Shown: positions 8,051 to 16,779 of the stretch, one piece after another
Layout of the letters: every line of letters starts with the position of its first letter
Numbering within the stretch: position 1 is the stretch's first letter
Source: Marinobacter litoralis
GTDB taxonomy: Bacteria; Pseudomonadota; Gammaproteobacteria; Pseudomonadales; Oleiphilaceae
Assembly: GCF_003336705.1 (NCBI RefSeq)
Contig: NZ_QMDL01000001.1
Coordinates: 496,001 to 560,000 of the forward strand
Length of the DNA stretch: 64,000 nucleotides
Reading direction: 5' to 3'
Notes under the pieces: model-generated
What the model was told of the DNA's origin: nothing
Database searches by the model: none
Seen by the model: only the letters and a program-made list of their open reading frames with translations
Made by a program: the position numbers and the translations under genes

Positions 8051-9011
8051 TGATGACAACCCTTGATGCTCGGCATTGGCGCAAAGTTTCTGAGGGCAGT
8101 TCGCCAAAGGCTTCCTGATATTGGCGGGTAAAGTGACTAAGGTGGTTGAATCCATACGAAAAGGCCGCGTCGCCGATATTGATGTCGGGGCTGCTTCTGA
8201 GTAATTCTCGAACGCCTTTGAGTTTGTGGCACAGAACATACTTTGCCGGTGTGGTGTGGAGGTAGGTGCGGAAACCGGATTCCAGCGATCGCCGGCTGGC
8301 GCCGGTGACCCGAAGCAGGTCGCATACTGAGATGGGGTCGCGAATATGGGCCAGTATCCATTCCGTTGCCAGGCGAATCCGGCCAGGAAGAATCGAGGGG
8401 TTGTCCAAACCTTCCCGGTGCAACTGGTTGGCAAACTGGGACAGCAGCAACCCCTCCCATTGCGCCTGAACGGCCGGGTCGATCCGCCCCTGACAGATTT
8501 CGTGTTGTTGCGCCAGGCAGTTAATGGCGTTTCTCAACACCAGGGCGTCTTGATGATGACCGGGGATAAAGGCGTTGGTTTCCCGAAGAAAGCTTAGGTC
8601 CGGGACACCCAGGGTATCGATCAGTTTCTGGCGCGCCAGGTTCATCACCACCGCCCGGGTGCCTTTTTCCCAGACCAGATCTGCCTGCTTGCCCGGTGCT
8701 GTCAACACCAGGCTGTCGGCCGGTACGTCGGTATCCAGGGATTTACAATAGATGTTGCCGGATAACACCAAAACCGCGTGAAAGGTCTGCTGGGTTTCTG
8801 ACTGAATGTGAACTTTCTCGGACCACATGGCGCCGAACAGCAAACTGCTGCCCAGCGGTTGCAGAGTCAGCAAATTTTCTGCTCGGCCGCTGCGAGACAG
8901 CGGCGCAACCTCGCGGTCTTCGATGTGGGCGTTAATAAACGCTTTTGCCTCCTCGAAATCGGGCGAGCGTACACCTACGTGGTGTCGGAATGGAACCAGT
9001 TTCTCATTCAT
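8022..9011 (-). CDS. AraC-family transcriptional regulator
   Basis: The 329-residue protein has a C-terminal double helix-turn-helix: LLRVTGASRRSLESGFRTYL is the first recognition helix region and GDAAFSYGFNHLSHFTRQY the second, followed by the FGELPSE tail. The N-terminal 200 residues resemble the AraC-binding-like domain of the FeaR/CbdS type used by regulators of aromatic and amine catabolism. It converges on the arylsulfatase-porin unit and is the nearest candidate regulator, though it may instead respond to an aromatic substrate. Its start is 202 bases from the cytochrome gene, which reads away from it. Confidence 0.9.
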   Translation of the reverse strand: MNEKLVPFRHHVGVRSPDFEEAKAFINAHIEDREVAPLSRSGRAENLLTLQPLGSSLLFGAMWSEKVHIQSETQQTFHAVLVLSGNIYCKSLDTDVPADSLVLTAPGKQADLVWEKGTRAVVMNLARQKLIDTLGVPDLSFLRETNAFIPGHHQDALVLRNAINCLAQQHEICQGRIDPAVQAQWEGLLLSQFANQLHREGLDNPSILPGRIRLATEWILAHIRDPISVCDLLRVTGASRRSLESGFRTYLHTTPAKYVLCHKLKGVRELLRSSPDINIGDAAFSYGFNHLSHFTRQYQEAFGELPSETLRQCRASRVVISKKARLDSV

Positions 9012-9213
9012 GGCGGAGTCGTTGTTTTTGTCAGTTCAGCCTTGTGAATCTTGGCGATCTCTATCATAAATCAAGCAAAGGGCAGGCCACATCCTAAAAG
9101 TTGGGCCAGCCTTTGCAAGCCTTGGTTTGGTGAAGTTCACGGGCAGGTTGTCTTGCGTAGTTGACTTTATGATCTGGTGAAATGAGAGCATAAATAACAC
9201 GGAATTGAACGAT

Positions 9214-11289
9214 ATGATCAAGCGATGGTGGGGATTCTTAGCTGTATGTTTGCTCGTGGTTGCCGCTGGGAAAATCCAGGCCACCCCTTCAGATTGCTTG
9301 GGTTGCCATGAAAGGGAGGTCTCTGCGTGGGCCCAATCTCGCCACGCGCTCGCTATGGCAGAGCCCGGCCCGGAAACTGTAGAGGGAGATTTTTTCGGCG
9401 CTCGATATGAGGATTCAGATATTGTTGTGCAATTTCGGAACAATGGCGGAACGTTCCTAATTCATACCCGACAGGGGAGCGAGGAGCGAGAATGGGCCGT
9501 CCGTTATACCTTCGGAATTTACCCCTTACAGCAGTACCTGATTGATACTGGTGATGGTCGTTTGCAGGCGTTCAACATTGCCTGGGATGCACGAGACAAG
9601 TCTGACGGTGGCCAGCGCTGGTTCAGGTTGGATGAGCCGGGGCACAACCGCCCTGGCGATGCGATGCATTGGACCGGCATCTACCAAAACTGGAACAACC
9701 AGTGTGCGGATTGCCATTCTACCGGTCTGGAACGTAACTATGACCCCGAAACTGACACCTATCGTACTCGTTTTGAACATCGGTCAGTAAGTTGTGGGGC
9801 CTGTCATAACGAAGCTCAGGATCACGCCACTGCCAAGCGTAAAGGACAATCTATGTCAGCAGGGGTAGAGCTCGCCGCTGTCGGCGCCTGGCTGGTTAGT
9901 GAAGGAAAGCGCCCGCCAAGATTAAAACGGCCTGAGCGAGAGTCTCAACAAGTGAATACCTGCGGCAAGTGTCATTCTTTGCGAACTGCGCTGACCGATG
10001 CAGGTAGCGGTAGGTTGCACGACCAATATAGTCTCAGTCGGCTTGACGAGCCGCTTTATTATTCAGATGGGCGAGTGAGGGAAGAAGTATTTGTGGTGGG
10101 CTCGTTTGAGCAAAGCAAGATGTTCCAGGCAGGTGTTGTTTGTACTGACTGCCATAACCCACACACTGGCAAGTTAAAAGTTGAAGGTAACGGGGTGTGC
10201 GCTCAGTGCCATAACGCTGGTGATTACGAGACGCCTGATCATCACCATCATCGAAGAGGCAGCGAAGGTGCGGAGTGTGTCAGTTGTCATATGCCGGAAG
10301 CCACCTTTATGAAAATCGATAATCGTCGAGAACACAGCTTTATGGTACCCAGGCCTGATGTGTCTGTAGATACCGGCAGTCCAGACGTATGTCTTGGATG
10401 CCACACGGACCAGGATCGGGCCTGGTCTATCGAAACCGTTGAGAGCTGGTATCCGGATCTATACCAGCCAGATACTTGGCATCATGTACAGCAGAGAAAT
10501 CTCTCAGAGGTGTTGGATTACCTGAGCAATGATCATGTGCCCGCCATTCGACGGGCAACATTACTGGAACAGCATGGGGAAGCTCTTCTTATCCGACATA
10601 GGGAGCTTGTTGCAGGTCTGGCAGAAAATGATCATGCGGTGATTCGCGAAAGTGCCTTTAGAGTGATCCGATACGGTGACATGAGTCAGCTCAGGGGTCT
10701 GGCTGAACGTGGTCTGGACGACGACTCCCTGGCGGTCAGGCTTGCAGCATTTGAATCCATTGTGTGGTCCGGCGTTATCCCTGATGCCAAGCGTTGGGAG
10801 GGAGTTCGGCAGGAATATGAGAATTACCTGGCTATGCAGTCTGACTTGCCGGCTGGTAGTGTGCTCAAAGCCCGTTACCTGTTGGCCGGGAATTATGTTT
10901 ACAAGGCGGAGCAACTGTTGAAACGGGCGCTGCGCAAAGATCCTGGCTACGTACCCGCCACCATACTGCTTACTGATATTTTGCGTTCAGGGCACCGAAA
11001 TCTTGAGGCTATCAGAGCGATTGACGACACTTTGCAACATAGCCCTGACGATCCACAACTGATTCATCTGAGGGGGCTAATCAGAATTGGGCTGAGAGAT
11101 TACCCAGCGGCGCTCGCGGACCTCGGTCGGGCCCATAGTCTTGCTCCCGACCAGTGGTTATTCGGCTACCGATACGCAGTTGCGCTGTTCCAGCTGGAAC
11201 AGAAGGAAAAAGCCCGGGAAGTGATCCGGACTATGCTGCAACGATATCCCGATAACGTCCAATTACGGGCATTGATGAACCACCTTTAG
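9214..11289 (+). CDS. Eight-haem c-type cytochrome with C-terminal TPR repeats
   Basis: I prefer the ATG at 9214 to a TTG three codons earlier. A signal peptide (FLAVCLLVVAAGKIQA) precedes eight CxxCH haem-binding motifs, in order CLGCH, CADCH, CGACH, CGKCH, CTDCH, CAQCH, CVSCH and CLGCH, spread over the first 400 residues. The spacing resembles the cytochrome c554/multihaem family. From about residue 560 the chain becomes helical and contains tetratricopeptide-like repeats (for example ALADLGRAHSLAPDQ). It should be a periplasmic electron-transfer protein or oxidoreductase with a protein-docking tail. No redox partner is encoded next to it, so the reaction is unknown. Confidence 0.88.
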   Translation: MIKRWWGFLAVCLLVVAAGKIQATPSDCLGCHEREVSAWAQSRHALAMAEPGPETVEGDFFGARYEDSDIVVQFRNNGGTFLIHTRQGSEEREWAVRYTFGIYPLQQYLIDTGDGRLQAFNIAWDARDKSDGGQRWFRLDEPGHNRPGDAMHWTGIYQNWNNQCADCHSTGLERNYDPETDTYRTRFEHRSVSCGACHNEAQDHATAKRKGQSMSAGVELAAVGAWLVSEGKRPPRLKRPERESQQVNTCGKCHSLRTALTDAGSGRLHDQYSLSRLDEPLYYSDGRVREEVFVVGSFEQSKMFQAGVVCTDCHNPHTGKLKVEGNGVCAQCHNAGDYETPDHHHHRRGSEGAECVSCHMPEATFMKIDNRREHSFMVPRPDVSVDTGSPDVCLGCHTDQDRAWSIETVESWYPDLYQPDTWHHVQQRNLSEVLDYLSNDHVPAIRRATLLEQHGEALLIRHRELVAGLAENDHAVIRESAFRVIRYGDMSQLRGLAERGLDDDSLAVRLAAFESIVWSGVIPDAKRWEGVRQEYENYLAMQSDLPAGSVLKARYLLAGNYVYKAEQLLKRALRKDPGYVPATILLTDILRSGHRNLEAIRAIDDTLQHSPDDPQLIHLRGLIRIGLRDYPAALADLGRAHSLAPDQWLFGYRYAVALFQLEQKEKAREVIRTMLQRYPDNVQLRALMNHL

Positions 11290-11322
11290 TGGCCGCCAGG
11301 GCTGGGGCGCTTAACAGTTGCC

Positions 11323-12711
11323 TCAGATCCACCCCAGCCATTTCCACCACAGGTAATCCAGTGGAAACAAAATCACGATGGTGAGGGCGGCCAGGATCAG
11401 GCACAACCTGGCGGCATGGCGCATGGGAATGCCGGCCAGGGGCATGGCCATCATCAGGGGCACGGACTGGTAGGTAAAAATGATGGTGGAGAAGCCCAGA
11501 ACCTGAGTCATCAGCACCGCTTCCAGGCTGAAGCCGGTCATTTCGCTCATGAGGCCAGCCAGGGGGGTGAGCGTTGCCGGAATGCCCGCCAGGGTGGTGA
11601 CCATCCCGGTCGCGGTCGCCGTGAGTGACAAGGTAAGGAAGTTGGCAAAATCCCGCCCCGGCTCCAATGGCAGCCAGCCCAGCAGGTGGCCGCCCAGAAT
11701 ACCGCTGATGTTCTGATGGTTGATCAGCCCGGCAATGCCCAGCAGGCCGGCCACCACCAGAATCGAGCTGATGTTCACTTTCTGGTTGAAGCTCTGTGTA
11801 GAGATCATGCCAACACCGGGCATCAGCAGCAGGGTCGCTGCCGCCAGGCCAATCCACGCCGCCGAGATCTGGTGCCAGGTGTCGGTCAGCCAGAACCCGA
11901 GGGTCACCAGAAGTATTACCATCAGCCGCGATTCCGTGAAATTGAAAGGCCGGCTTGATCCTGCTTGCGGAACCGGCTTTGGGTTGTCCGGGTACAACCG
12001 CACCAGCACAACCACCAGTAGGATGGCCTTGAGGATGCCCAGCACCGGAAAGTGCAGCAACAGGTATTCCCCGAACATCGGGCTCCAGCCATGAATCTTC
12101 TCGGCAGAGCCGATCATGATCATGTTTGGCACATTGGCGGGCAGAATGGCAAAGGTGGGCAGATGGCTGCCGAAGGCCGCCGCCAGCCCGACGGCTTTCT
12201 GGCCATTGCTGCCAGGCTCAAAACCACAGCTGTGGGCGATGGTCAGCGCTATGGGGATAAACAGAACAATGCGCCCCACCGAGGAGGGCATGACAAAGCC
12301 CAGCAGAATGCCGATCACCACGATGCCGGCGATCAACCGGGTATAGCTGGTATCCAGGTGCCGGGTAAACAGGTCGGACACCCGTTGGGCCAGACCGGTT
12401 TCCGAGATGGCAATGCCGATCACCAGCCCGGAAACAATCAGCCAGCAGGCAGTCGAGGTGAGGCCGGAAAACACCACCTCAGCCGGGGCCAACGACAGCA
12501 GCATGGCCAGGGTCAGCACCAGCAGGGCCGAGACAAACTCCGGAATGGCGCCGGTGGCGAACAGTACAAGCCCGGCCATTACCAGTAAAGCCGATAGACG
12601 TTGCGGGCCTTCAAACCAACCCGCTACCGGGCTGAAGAGCAACGCTGCAGATAATAAAGTGATCAGGGCCAGCGCAAGCCACTGAGACCGGTTAACAGGC
12701 AGCTTTGTCAT
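11323..12711 (-). CDS. SLC13/DASS-type anion:sodium symporter
   Basis: The 462-residue integral membrane protein has about a dozen hydrophobic segments in two pseudo-repeats. Loop features such as FVMPSSVGRIVLFIPIA and PANVPNMIM in the first half, and TTLAGIPATLTPLAGLMSE in the second, correspond to the S-N-T-like substrate and sodium loops of the DASS family, although the canonical SNT triplets are altered. Family members import sulfate, dicarboxylates or similar anions. With an arylsulfatase 5 kb away, sulfate or an aryl acid is possible, but this is speculation. It reads towards the cytochrome gene. Confidence 0.85.
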   Translation of the reverse strand: MTKLPVNRSQWLALALITLLSAALLFSPVAGWFEGPQRLSALLVMAGLVLFATGAIPEFVSALLVLTLAMLLSLAPAEVVFSGLTSTACWLIVSGLVIGIAISETGLAQRVSDLFTRHLDTSYTRLIAGIVVIGILLGFVMPSSVGRIVLFIPIALTIAHSCGFEPGSNGQKAVGLAAAFGSHLPTFAILPANVPNMIMIGSAEKIHGWSPMFGEYLLLHFPVLGILKAILLVVVLVRLYPDNPKPVPQAGSSRPFNFTESRLMVILLVTLGFWLTDTWHQISAAWIGLAAATLLLMPGVGMISTQSFNQKVNISSILVVAGLLGIAGLINHQNISGILGGHLLGWLPLEPGRDFANFLTLSLTATATGMVTTLAGIPATLTPLAGLMSEMTGFSLEAVLMTQVLGFSTIIFTYQSVPLMMAMPLAGIPMRHAARLCLILAALTIVILFPLDYLWWKWLGWI

Positions 12712-12735
12712 TGCCGGATAAGATCCTTATCGCCG

Positions 12736-13320
12736 TTAACGAACGTCCTGGTTCTTTTTCGGGAACAGCCAGAAGGCAAACCATCGTGTCATCCGTGGCA
12801 TCAGCACATAGCTCATCAGCAACATGACTACGATGGTAACTGCCATGGTGCGCAGCAGCAGCGGGATCTGGGCCAGCAGGTCACCGAATAGCACGAAAAC
12901 GAGCGTAACCGCAGGATACAACGCCAGCCAGCTGACTATGGTCATTTTCCACTTGGGAGGCGGTTTAACCGGGTTCTGTCCGGGCAGGGTAAACCAGGTG
13001 ATGATTCCTGAAGTCACTTCACGCTCACTGGGTTTTGCCAGCAAAGCTTCAAGTTGTTCAAGGAGCTCAGCTCTTTCCGGAGACTCTTCCCAGGCGGTCA
13101 GAGTTTCTCGATCCCTAAACTTGAATATAATCCGGTATTCTGGATCATCCGGTGAGGACGGCCGGAACATGGCAGCTCCGAGGTAACCCGGAAAGTGGGC
13201 TGCTCTTTCGGTCATTTGGCTGCTGAGTTGCTCGAATGCGAACTCCTCGCCTTTCCTAACCCGACGTGAAATCACGACAGTGATCGGATGGTTGGAGGTC
13301 TGGTTGACCGTCTTTGTCAT
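12736..13320 (-). CDS. Antibiotic-biosynthesis-monooxygenase (ABM) domain protein with membrane tail
   Basis: The start at 13320 has GGAG 9 bases upstream; an ATG 99 bases earlier lacks support and reads through the regulatory region. The 194-residue product has an ABM-type ferredoxin-like domain (ITVVISRRVRKGEEFAF, then FPGYLGAAMF and YRIIFKFRDRETLTAW), followed from about residue 120 by two hydrophobic helices. This ABM-plus-membrane architecture is widespread and has no assigned reaction. It lies 24 bases upstream of the SLC13 carrier and may be cotranscribed with it. Confidence 0.85.
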   Translation of the reverse strand: MTKTVNQTSNHPITVVISRRVRKGEEFAFEQLSSQMTERAAHFPGYLGAAMFRPSSPDDPEYRIIFKFRDRETLTAWEESPERAELLEQLEALLAKPSEREVTSGIITWFTLPGQNPVKPPPKWKMTIVSWLALYPAVTLVFVLFGDLLAQIPLLLRTMAVTIVVMLLMSYVLMPRMTRWFAFWLFPKKNQDVR

Positions 13321-13392
13321 GATACATTCTCCGTAAGGTGCACAAGCCCGGGAGAGGCTCATGCCGTGATCTCTTTTGCCTGCTCTGAAATT

Positions 13393-13417
13393 AAAAAGGG
13401 GCCCGCACTGCGGGCCC
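13393..13417 (-). terminator. Rho-independent terminator of the envelope operon
   Basis: GGGCCCGCA and TGCGGGCCC form a perfect 9-base stem (13399-13407 with 13409-13417). On the minus strand it is followed by TTTTT (13397-13393). It lies 27 bases after the stop of the DUF1329 gene, so it closes the four-gene minus-strand operon. Confidence 0.85.
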
Positions 13418-13443
13418 AAAGGAGAGCAGCAACGGCTCGCAGA

Positions 13444-14775
13444 TCAACTACCTGTTGCGCGCATGTGCTGCACGTTAAACATTTGTGGTTTGGACAGCTC
13501 TGGGTCTACTTGGCCCTTGAACTGACCGGTGGTGCAATGGCTGGCTTGAACATCAATCATGCTGAATGCGTCATCGATGGAGACCCCGGTGCCTTTATTC
13601 TTCGGCAGATGGTGGTCTGGATGTGCTTGGCCGATCGTGAAGGTCTTCCACAAGCTACCTTTACGGTCATAGGAAACCGTGCGCGGGATTGTGAAGGTCT
13701 GGGCGTCCATGTAGTGCACCCTTTTTTGCAATGGGTGACTTTCATCAACAGGAACAGCCTCTACTTCGTAAACCTTACGCAGCTGCCAGGTAATTTCAGG
13801 GAAACAACCACCCTGGCCACCAAAGGCAACAACCTCGTAGCCATCGTCATCCTGGTGAGTCTCTGTATCGAGCTTCATGTCATTGTGGTTATAGAAGGGC
13901 ATCAGCATTTGACGGGTCCCTTTATAGGTCCAGTTCATGTCTGAAATGCGACCGTTATAACCTTCAAAGTCCTCGATCATCAGATCGGAACCCAGGAACG
14001 CATCGGTAACCTGACCGGTAGCCAGACGGCGTACACGACGCTGGAAGCCCAGATACAGCCATGAATTGTCCCGCTTGAGGTCGTCGGAAGCGCGGTGGAT
14101 CAACAGCTGGGTGTTGCGAACATCAGCCGGATCCAAAGCTTGCACGTAGATAGCGCGGAACAGGTCAGACGGGTTTGGCGTAATCTCTGGTACTGGTTCC
14201 TGGTTCACTCGGCCCTTGAAGTTCAGGAAATGGAAATTGAACTTGATGGTACGTTCCACCTTGCCGGAATCCATATCCCGATACTTCCAGTAGAACGGAT
14301 AAATGGCAGCACTATCACCCCAGTTGTAGCCATATTTATAGTTCCACGCGAGCTTTTCACCGGCCCGGGGGTCACTTTCATCCGGTTCCTCAGGGAATGG
14401 TCTGCCAGCCTGCCATCCGTTGATCTCACCGACCTGGTCGCCCAGGGATACCTTACCCAGAGAATCACGAGTGGCATTTACGTAGCCTTCATTCAGGCCA
14501 AAAGAAGTGGTATCGCCTACGGTGATCGATGTCCAGCCATTTTCGATAAAGGTGTAGAAGGCAGGGTCGATGACATCCTTGAACTGGGCCACATTGGATT
14601 GGTCGATGGTCATGCCAACGTTGAGGCCCTCATGGCTCGGAACTTCATTTTCGTAGGGAAAGAAGGAGTTCTGAATAACATCCTCGCTTGCCTGCACCTG
14701 AGTGGCAAACATGCCAGCAGCAAGACCAGCTGCGAGGCACTGTGACAGTATTGTCGGTTTTGTTGTTGGTTTCAT
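13444..14775 (-). CDS. DUF1329 outer-membrane-associated protein
   Basis: The 443-residue protein opens with a signal peptide (CLAAGLAAGMFATQVQA). The family signature is visible: YKYGYNWGDSAAIYPFYWKY around residues 146-165, the RRVRRLATGQ stretch with LGSDLMIEDFEGY, and the YDRKGSLWKTFTIGQA block near the end. DUF1329 proteins are exported, have a LolB-like fold in the available family descriptions, and usually occur next to DUF1302 and RND (MMPL) genes in operons for hydrophobic compounds such as hydrocarbons and steroids. Here it is the last gene of the sigma-54-promoted operon, 18 bases after the DUF1302 gene and followed by a strong terminator. Confidence 0.9.
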   Translation of the reverse strand: MKPTTKPTILSQCLAAGLAAGMFATQVQASEDVIQNSFFPYENEVPSHEGLNVGMTIDQSNVAQFKDVIDPAFYTFIENGWTSITVGDTTSFGLNEGYVNATRDSLGKVSLGDQVGEINGWQAGRPFPEEPDESDPRAGEKLAWNYKYGYNWGDSAAIYPFYWKYRDMDSGKVERTIKFNFHFLNFKGRVNQEPVPEITPNPSDLFRAIYVQALDPADVRNTQLLIHRASDDLKRDNSWLYLGFQRRVRRLATGQVTDAFLGSDLMIEDFEGYNGRISDMNWTYKGTRQMLMPFYNHNDMKLDTETHQDDDGYEVVAFGGQGGCFPEITWQLRKVYEVEAVPVDESHPLQKRVHYMDAQTFTIPRTVSYDRKGSLWKTFTIGQAHPDHHLPKNKGTGVSIDDAFSMIDVQASHCTTGQFKGQVDPELSKPQMFNVQHMRATGS

Positions 14776-14793
14776 GTTTTTATCCTCTTGTTA

Positions 14794-16737
14794 TCAGAAG
14801 CTGTAACGGGCAGTCAGCTGGATTTCGTCTTCTTTTTGAGCCATGCCAATTGGGCCGGACTTGAAGCGACCGAGAGGCTCATAACTTCCTAGACCGGCAG
14901 ACTCTCCTGGTTGTTGGCCCGTAACGCCCGGTGTTTGGGTGAACGGATCCCAAGGATTACAGGAGCGACAATCGTCGAATTCACGGGCACCGTTGCCCAC
15001 TTTGAAGTTTCCGCCCAAAGTCAGCTTGAAATTGTCGTTAACCAGCCAGTCAACTGAAGGTGCCATAGCGGTGGCTTGAGCGCGGAAGTCGTGGGCTGTA
15101 ATGATTTTCGGAGTCAGGCGACCATTCATGTAGAACCCTTGTATCAATAAGGTAGCGGTCCAGTTGTGCTCATAATCTGGGATGCCAGCTTCGCCGTAGG
15201 TTCTTTGCTCACGTTCGTGGTCCAGAATATGCTGGCCGAAAATCTGTCCGGAGAACAGGAATGCCTGACTTTCGTTCAGGGCCGGGATGAAGATGTTTTT
15301 GTCCGCGCCGATTACGTAACGGAGTACATCTGATTCTGAATAGAGCTCTTTGCGAAGGGTATTGGCAAATTCCTCACCCGAGGTGTAAGCCGTTTCTACG
15401 CGGAATACCGTGTCAATTCCCTGAGAGTAATAATCCAGAGAGCCACCAACGAGATTCACACGCGGGAAGTGGATGTCGAAAGCGATCAGGCTCGGCCATA
15501 CGCCGGTCTCACCAGTGAACGCATTGGTTGCAGGAATACCGCCTCTAAGAGAGGGTAACTGGGAGCGATAAGTCAGAGCGTTAAGAGAAAAGCCAAGATC
15601 GCCATAAACTCCTTCGAGCTTGAGGCCTAGTTGGGTATTTGACAGGCTCCAGCTCGGCATGTGCGCCTTTCTGATGCCAATCTGCCCTGGGCCGAAATCC
15701 GTAGCAAGGCCACCATTCGGTGTGGCGCCGGCAAAGTTTGCGACTGTGCCACCATTTTCCCAAAGGTTATTCATTCCCCGAAAGAAGCAGCCTGCATCGA
15801 GAATAACGTTTGGCTGTCCGCACTGGCCGATGTCATGCGGTCGGAATTTATCGAAATTCCAAACCACCTGGAAGTTCAAATCATCGAAGGCCAGGCCATC
15901 AAAGACTTCGGTTGGCCCCATTCGATAGTCCGCACGCAACATCCACATGGGGATGCGGATATCCTCCAGTTCGTCGTATATGTTGTTGCGTGAGTAATCA
16001 ACGGGATTGATCACGTCTAGTACCCGAAACAGATCCGTTCTTCCCCATATGACCTGCTGTTTACCCAGTCGTGTACTGAGGATGTTGCCGTTATCGAAGT
16101 TGTAATCAAAGTCGGCATAGAGTTCTCGGATGAAGTCCGCGCGGTCGTTGAATTCTTGATACCTCAAGTCGTTGGAGTCTTTGTCCAGATAACCGTCTAT
16201 GCAGCCACGATCATCTTTGTCGCAGGGGCGCACCGGAACGCCAAAGGCGACGCCATTGTCTTGCCCGTGCAGATGCTCCCCAAGCACCACCATGCCTTCA
16301 TTTGGGTTGCGGCTCGTATCAAACCCGAAGGTGTTGCCTGGGGGCAAAGGAATGGCGCTCGCGGGACTGCCCACACCACTTCCGTGGGGAACAGTGCCTT
16401 GGGCCTGATCTTGTAGCTGAACGGGCCCGCCGGCATTGCGCCCATACTCATCGTCATTTAAGTCATACACTCCGTCATAACTTCCCCTCAGAGTGGCATT
16501 GAAGCTTACGTTGCTGAATATGCCGACATCACCGGCTTTCTTTTCCAGCTCAAGCTGTAGAGTGTTGCGGAATTTTGACAGCCCAACGCCCTCGCGGCCG
16601 TAAGTGGCGTTCTCAACGTAACCGTTAACACGGGTATCTTCTGCCGCTACGGTTGTGGTCATTGGAGTCAGCGCCAGGCTGGCACCACCCGCAAGGGTGC
16701 AGCACCATAACCTCAGGCCTTTTGTTTTTATTTGCAT
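14794..16737 (-). CDS. DUF1302 outer-membrane protein
   Basis: The 647-residue protein has a signal peptide (LWCCTLAGGASLALTPMTTTVAA) and beta-rich sequence ending in an aromatic residue (LTARYSF), as expected of an outer-membrane barrel. Family motifs include the TRLGKQQVIWGRTDLFRVLD segment near residues 221-240, followed by VINPVDYSRN. DUF1302 proteins accompany DUF1329 and RND transporters in clusters for hydrophobic substrates and are thought to form an outer-membrane channel or docking protein. It lies 42 bases downstream of the transporter gene in the same operon. The transported compound is not known; aromatic compounds are suggested by the regulator. Confidence 0.9.
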   Translation of the reverse strand: MQIKTKGLRLWCCTLAGGASLALTPMTTTVAAEDTRVNGYVENATYGREGVGLSKFRNTLQLELEKKAGDVGIFSNVSFNATLRGSYDGVYDLNDDEYGRNAGGPVQLQDQAQGTVPHGSGVGSPASAIPLPPGNTFGFDTSRNPNEGMVVLGEHLHGQDNGVAFGVPVRPCDKDDRGCIDGYLDKDSNDLRYQEFNDRADFIRELYADFDYNFDNGNILSTRLGKQQVIWGRTDLFRVLDVINPVDYSRNNIYDELEDIRIPMWMLRADYRMGPTEVFDGLAFDDLNFQVVWNFDKFRPHDIGQCGQPNVILDAGCFFRGMNNLWENGGTVANFAGATPNGGLATDFGPGQIGIRKAHMPSWSLSNTQLGLKLEGVYGDLGFSLNALTYRSQLPSLRGGIPATNAFTGETGVWPSLIAFDIHFPRVNLVGGSLDYYSQGIDTVFRVETAYTSGEEFANTLRKELYSESDVLRYVIGADKNIFIPALNESQAFLFSGQIFGQHILDHEREQRTYGEAGIPDYEHNWTATLLIQGFYMNGRLTPKIITAHDFRAQATAMAPSVDWLVNDNFKLTLGGNFKVGNGAREFDDCRSCNPWDPFTQTPGVTGQQPGESAGLGSYEPLGRFKSGPIGMAQKEDEIQLTARYSF

Positions 16738-16779
16738 GGCTTGTCCTCGTTACAGGTTTTTTGGAGTTTCGTACCGGAG

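Noticed and set aside
11300..11339. GGCTGGGG/CCCCAGCC inverted repeat after the cytochrome gene as a terminator
   Set aside because: The loop is about 24 bases, there is no T-run, and the right arm encodes the Trp-Leu-Gly-Trp end of the SLC13 protein.
12052..12588. Plus-strand open frame rich in Gln, His and Gly
   Set aside because: It is antisense to the SLC13 carrier and has the composition expected from reverse-reading hydrophobic codons.
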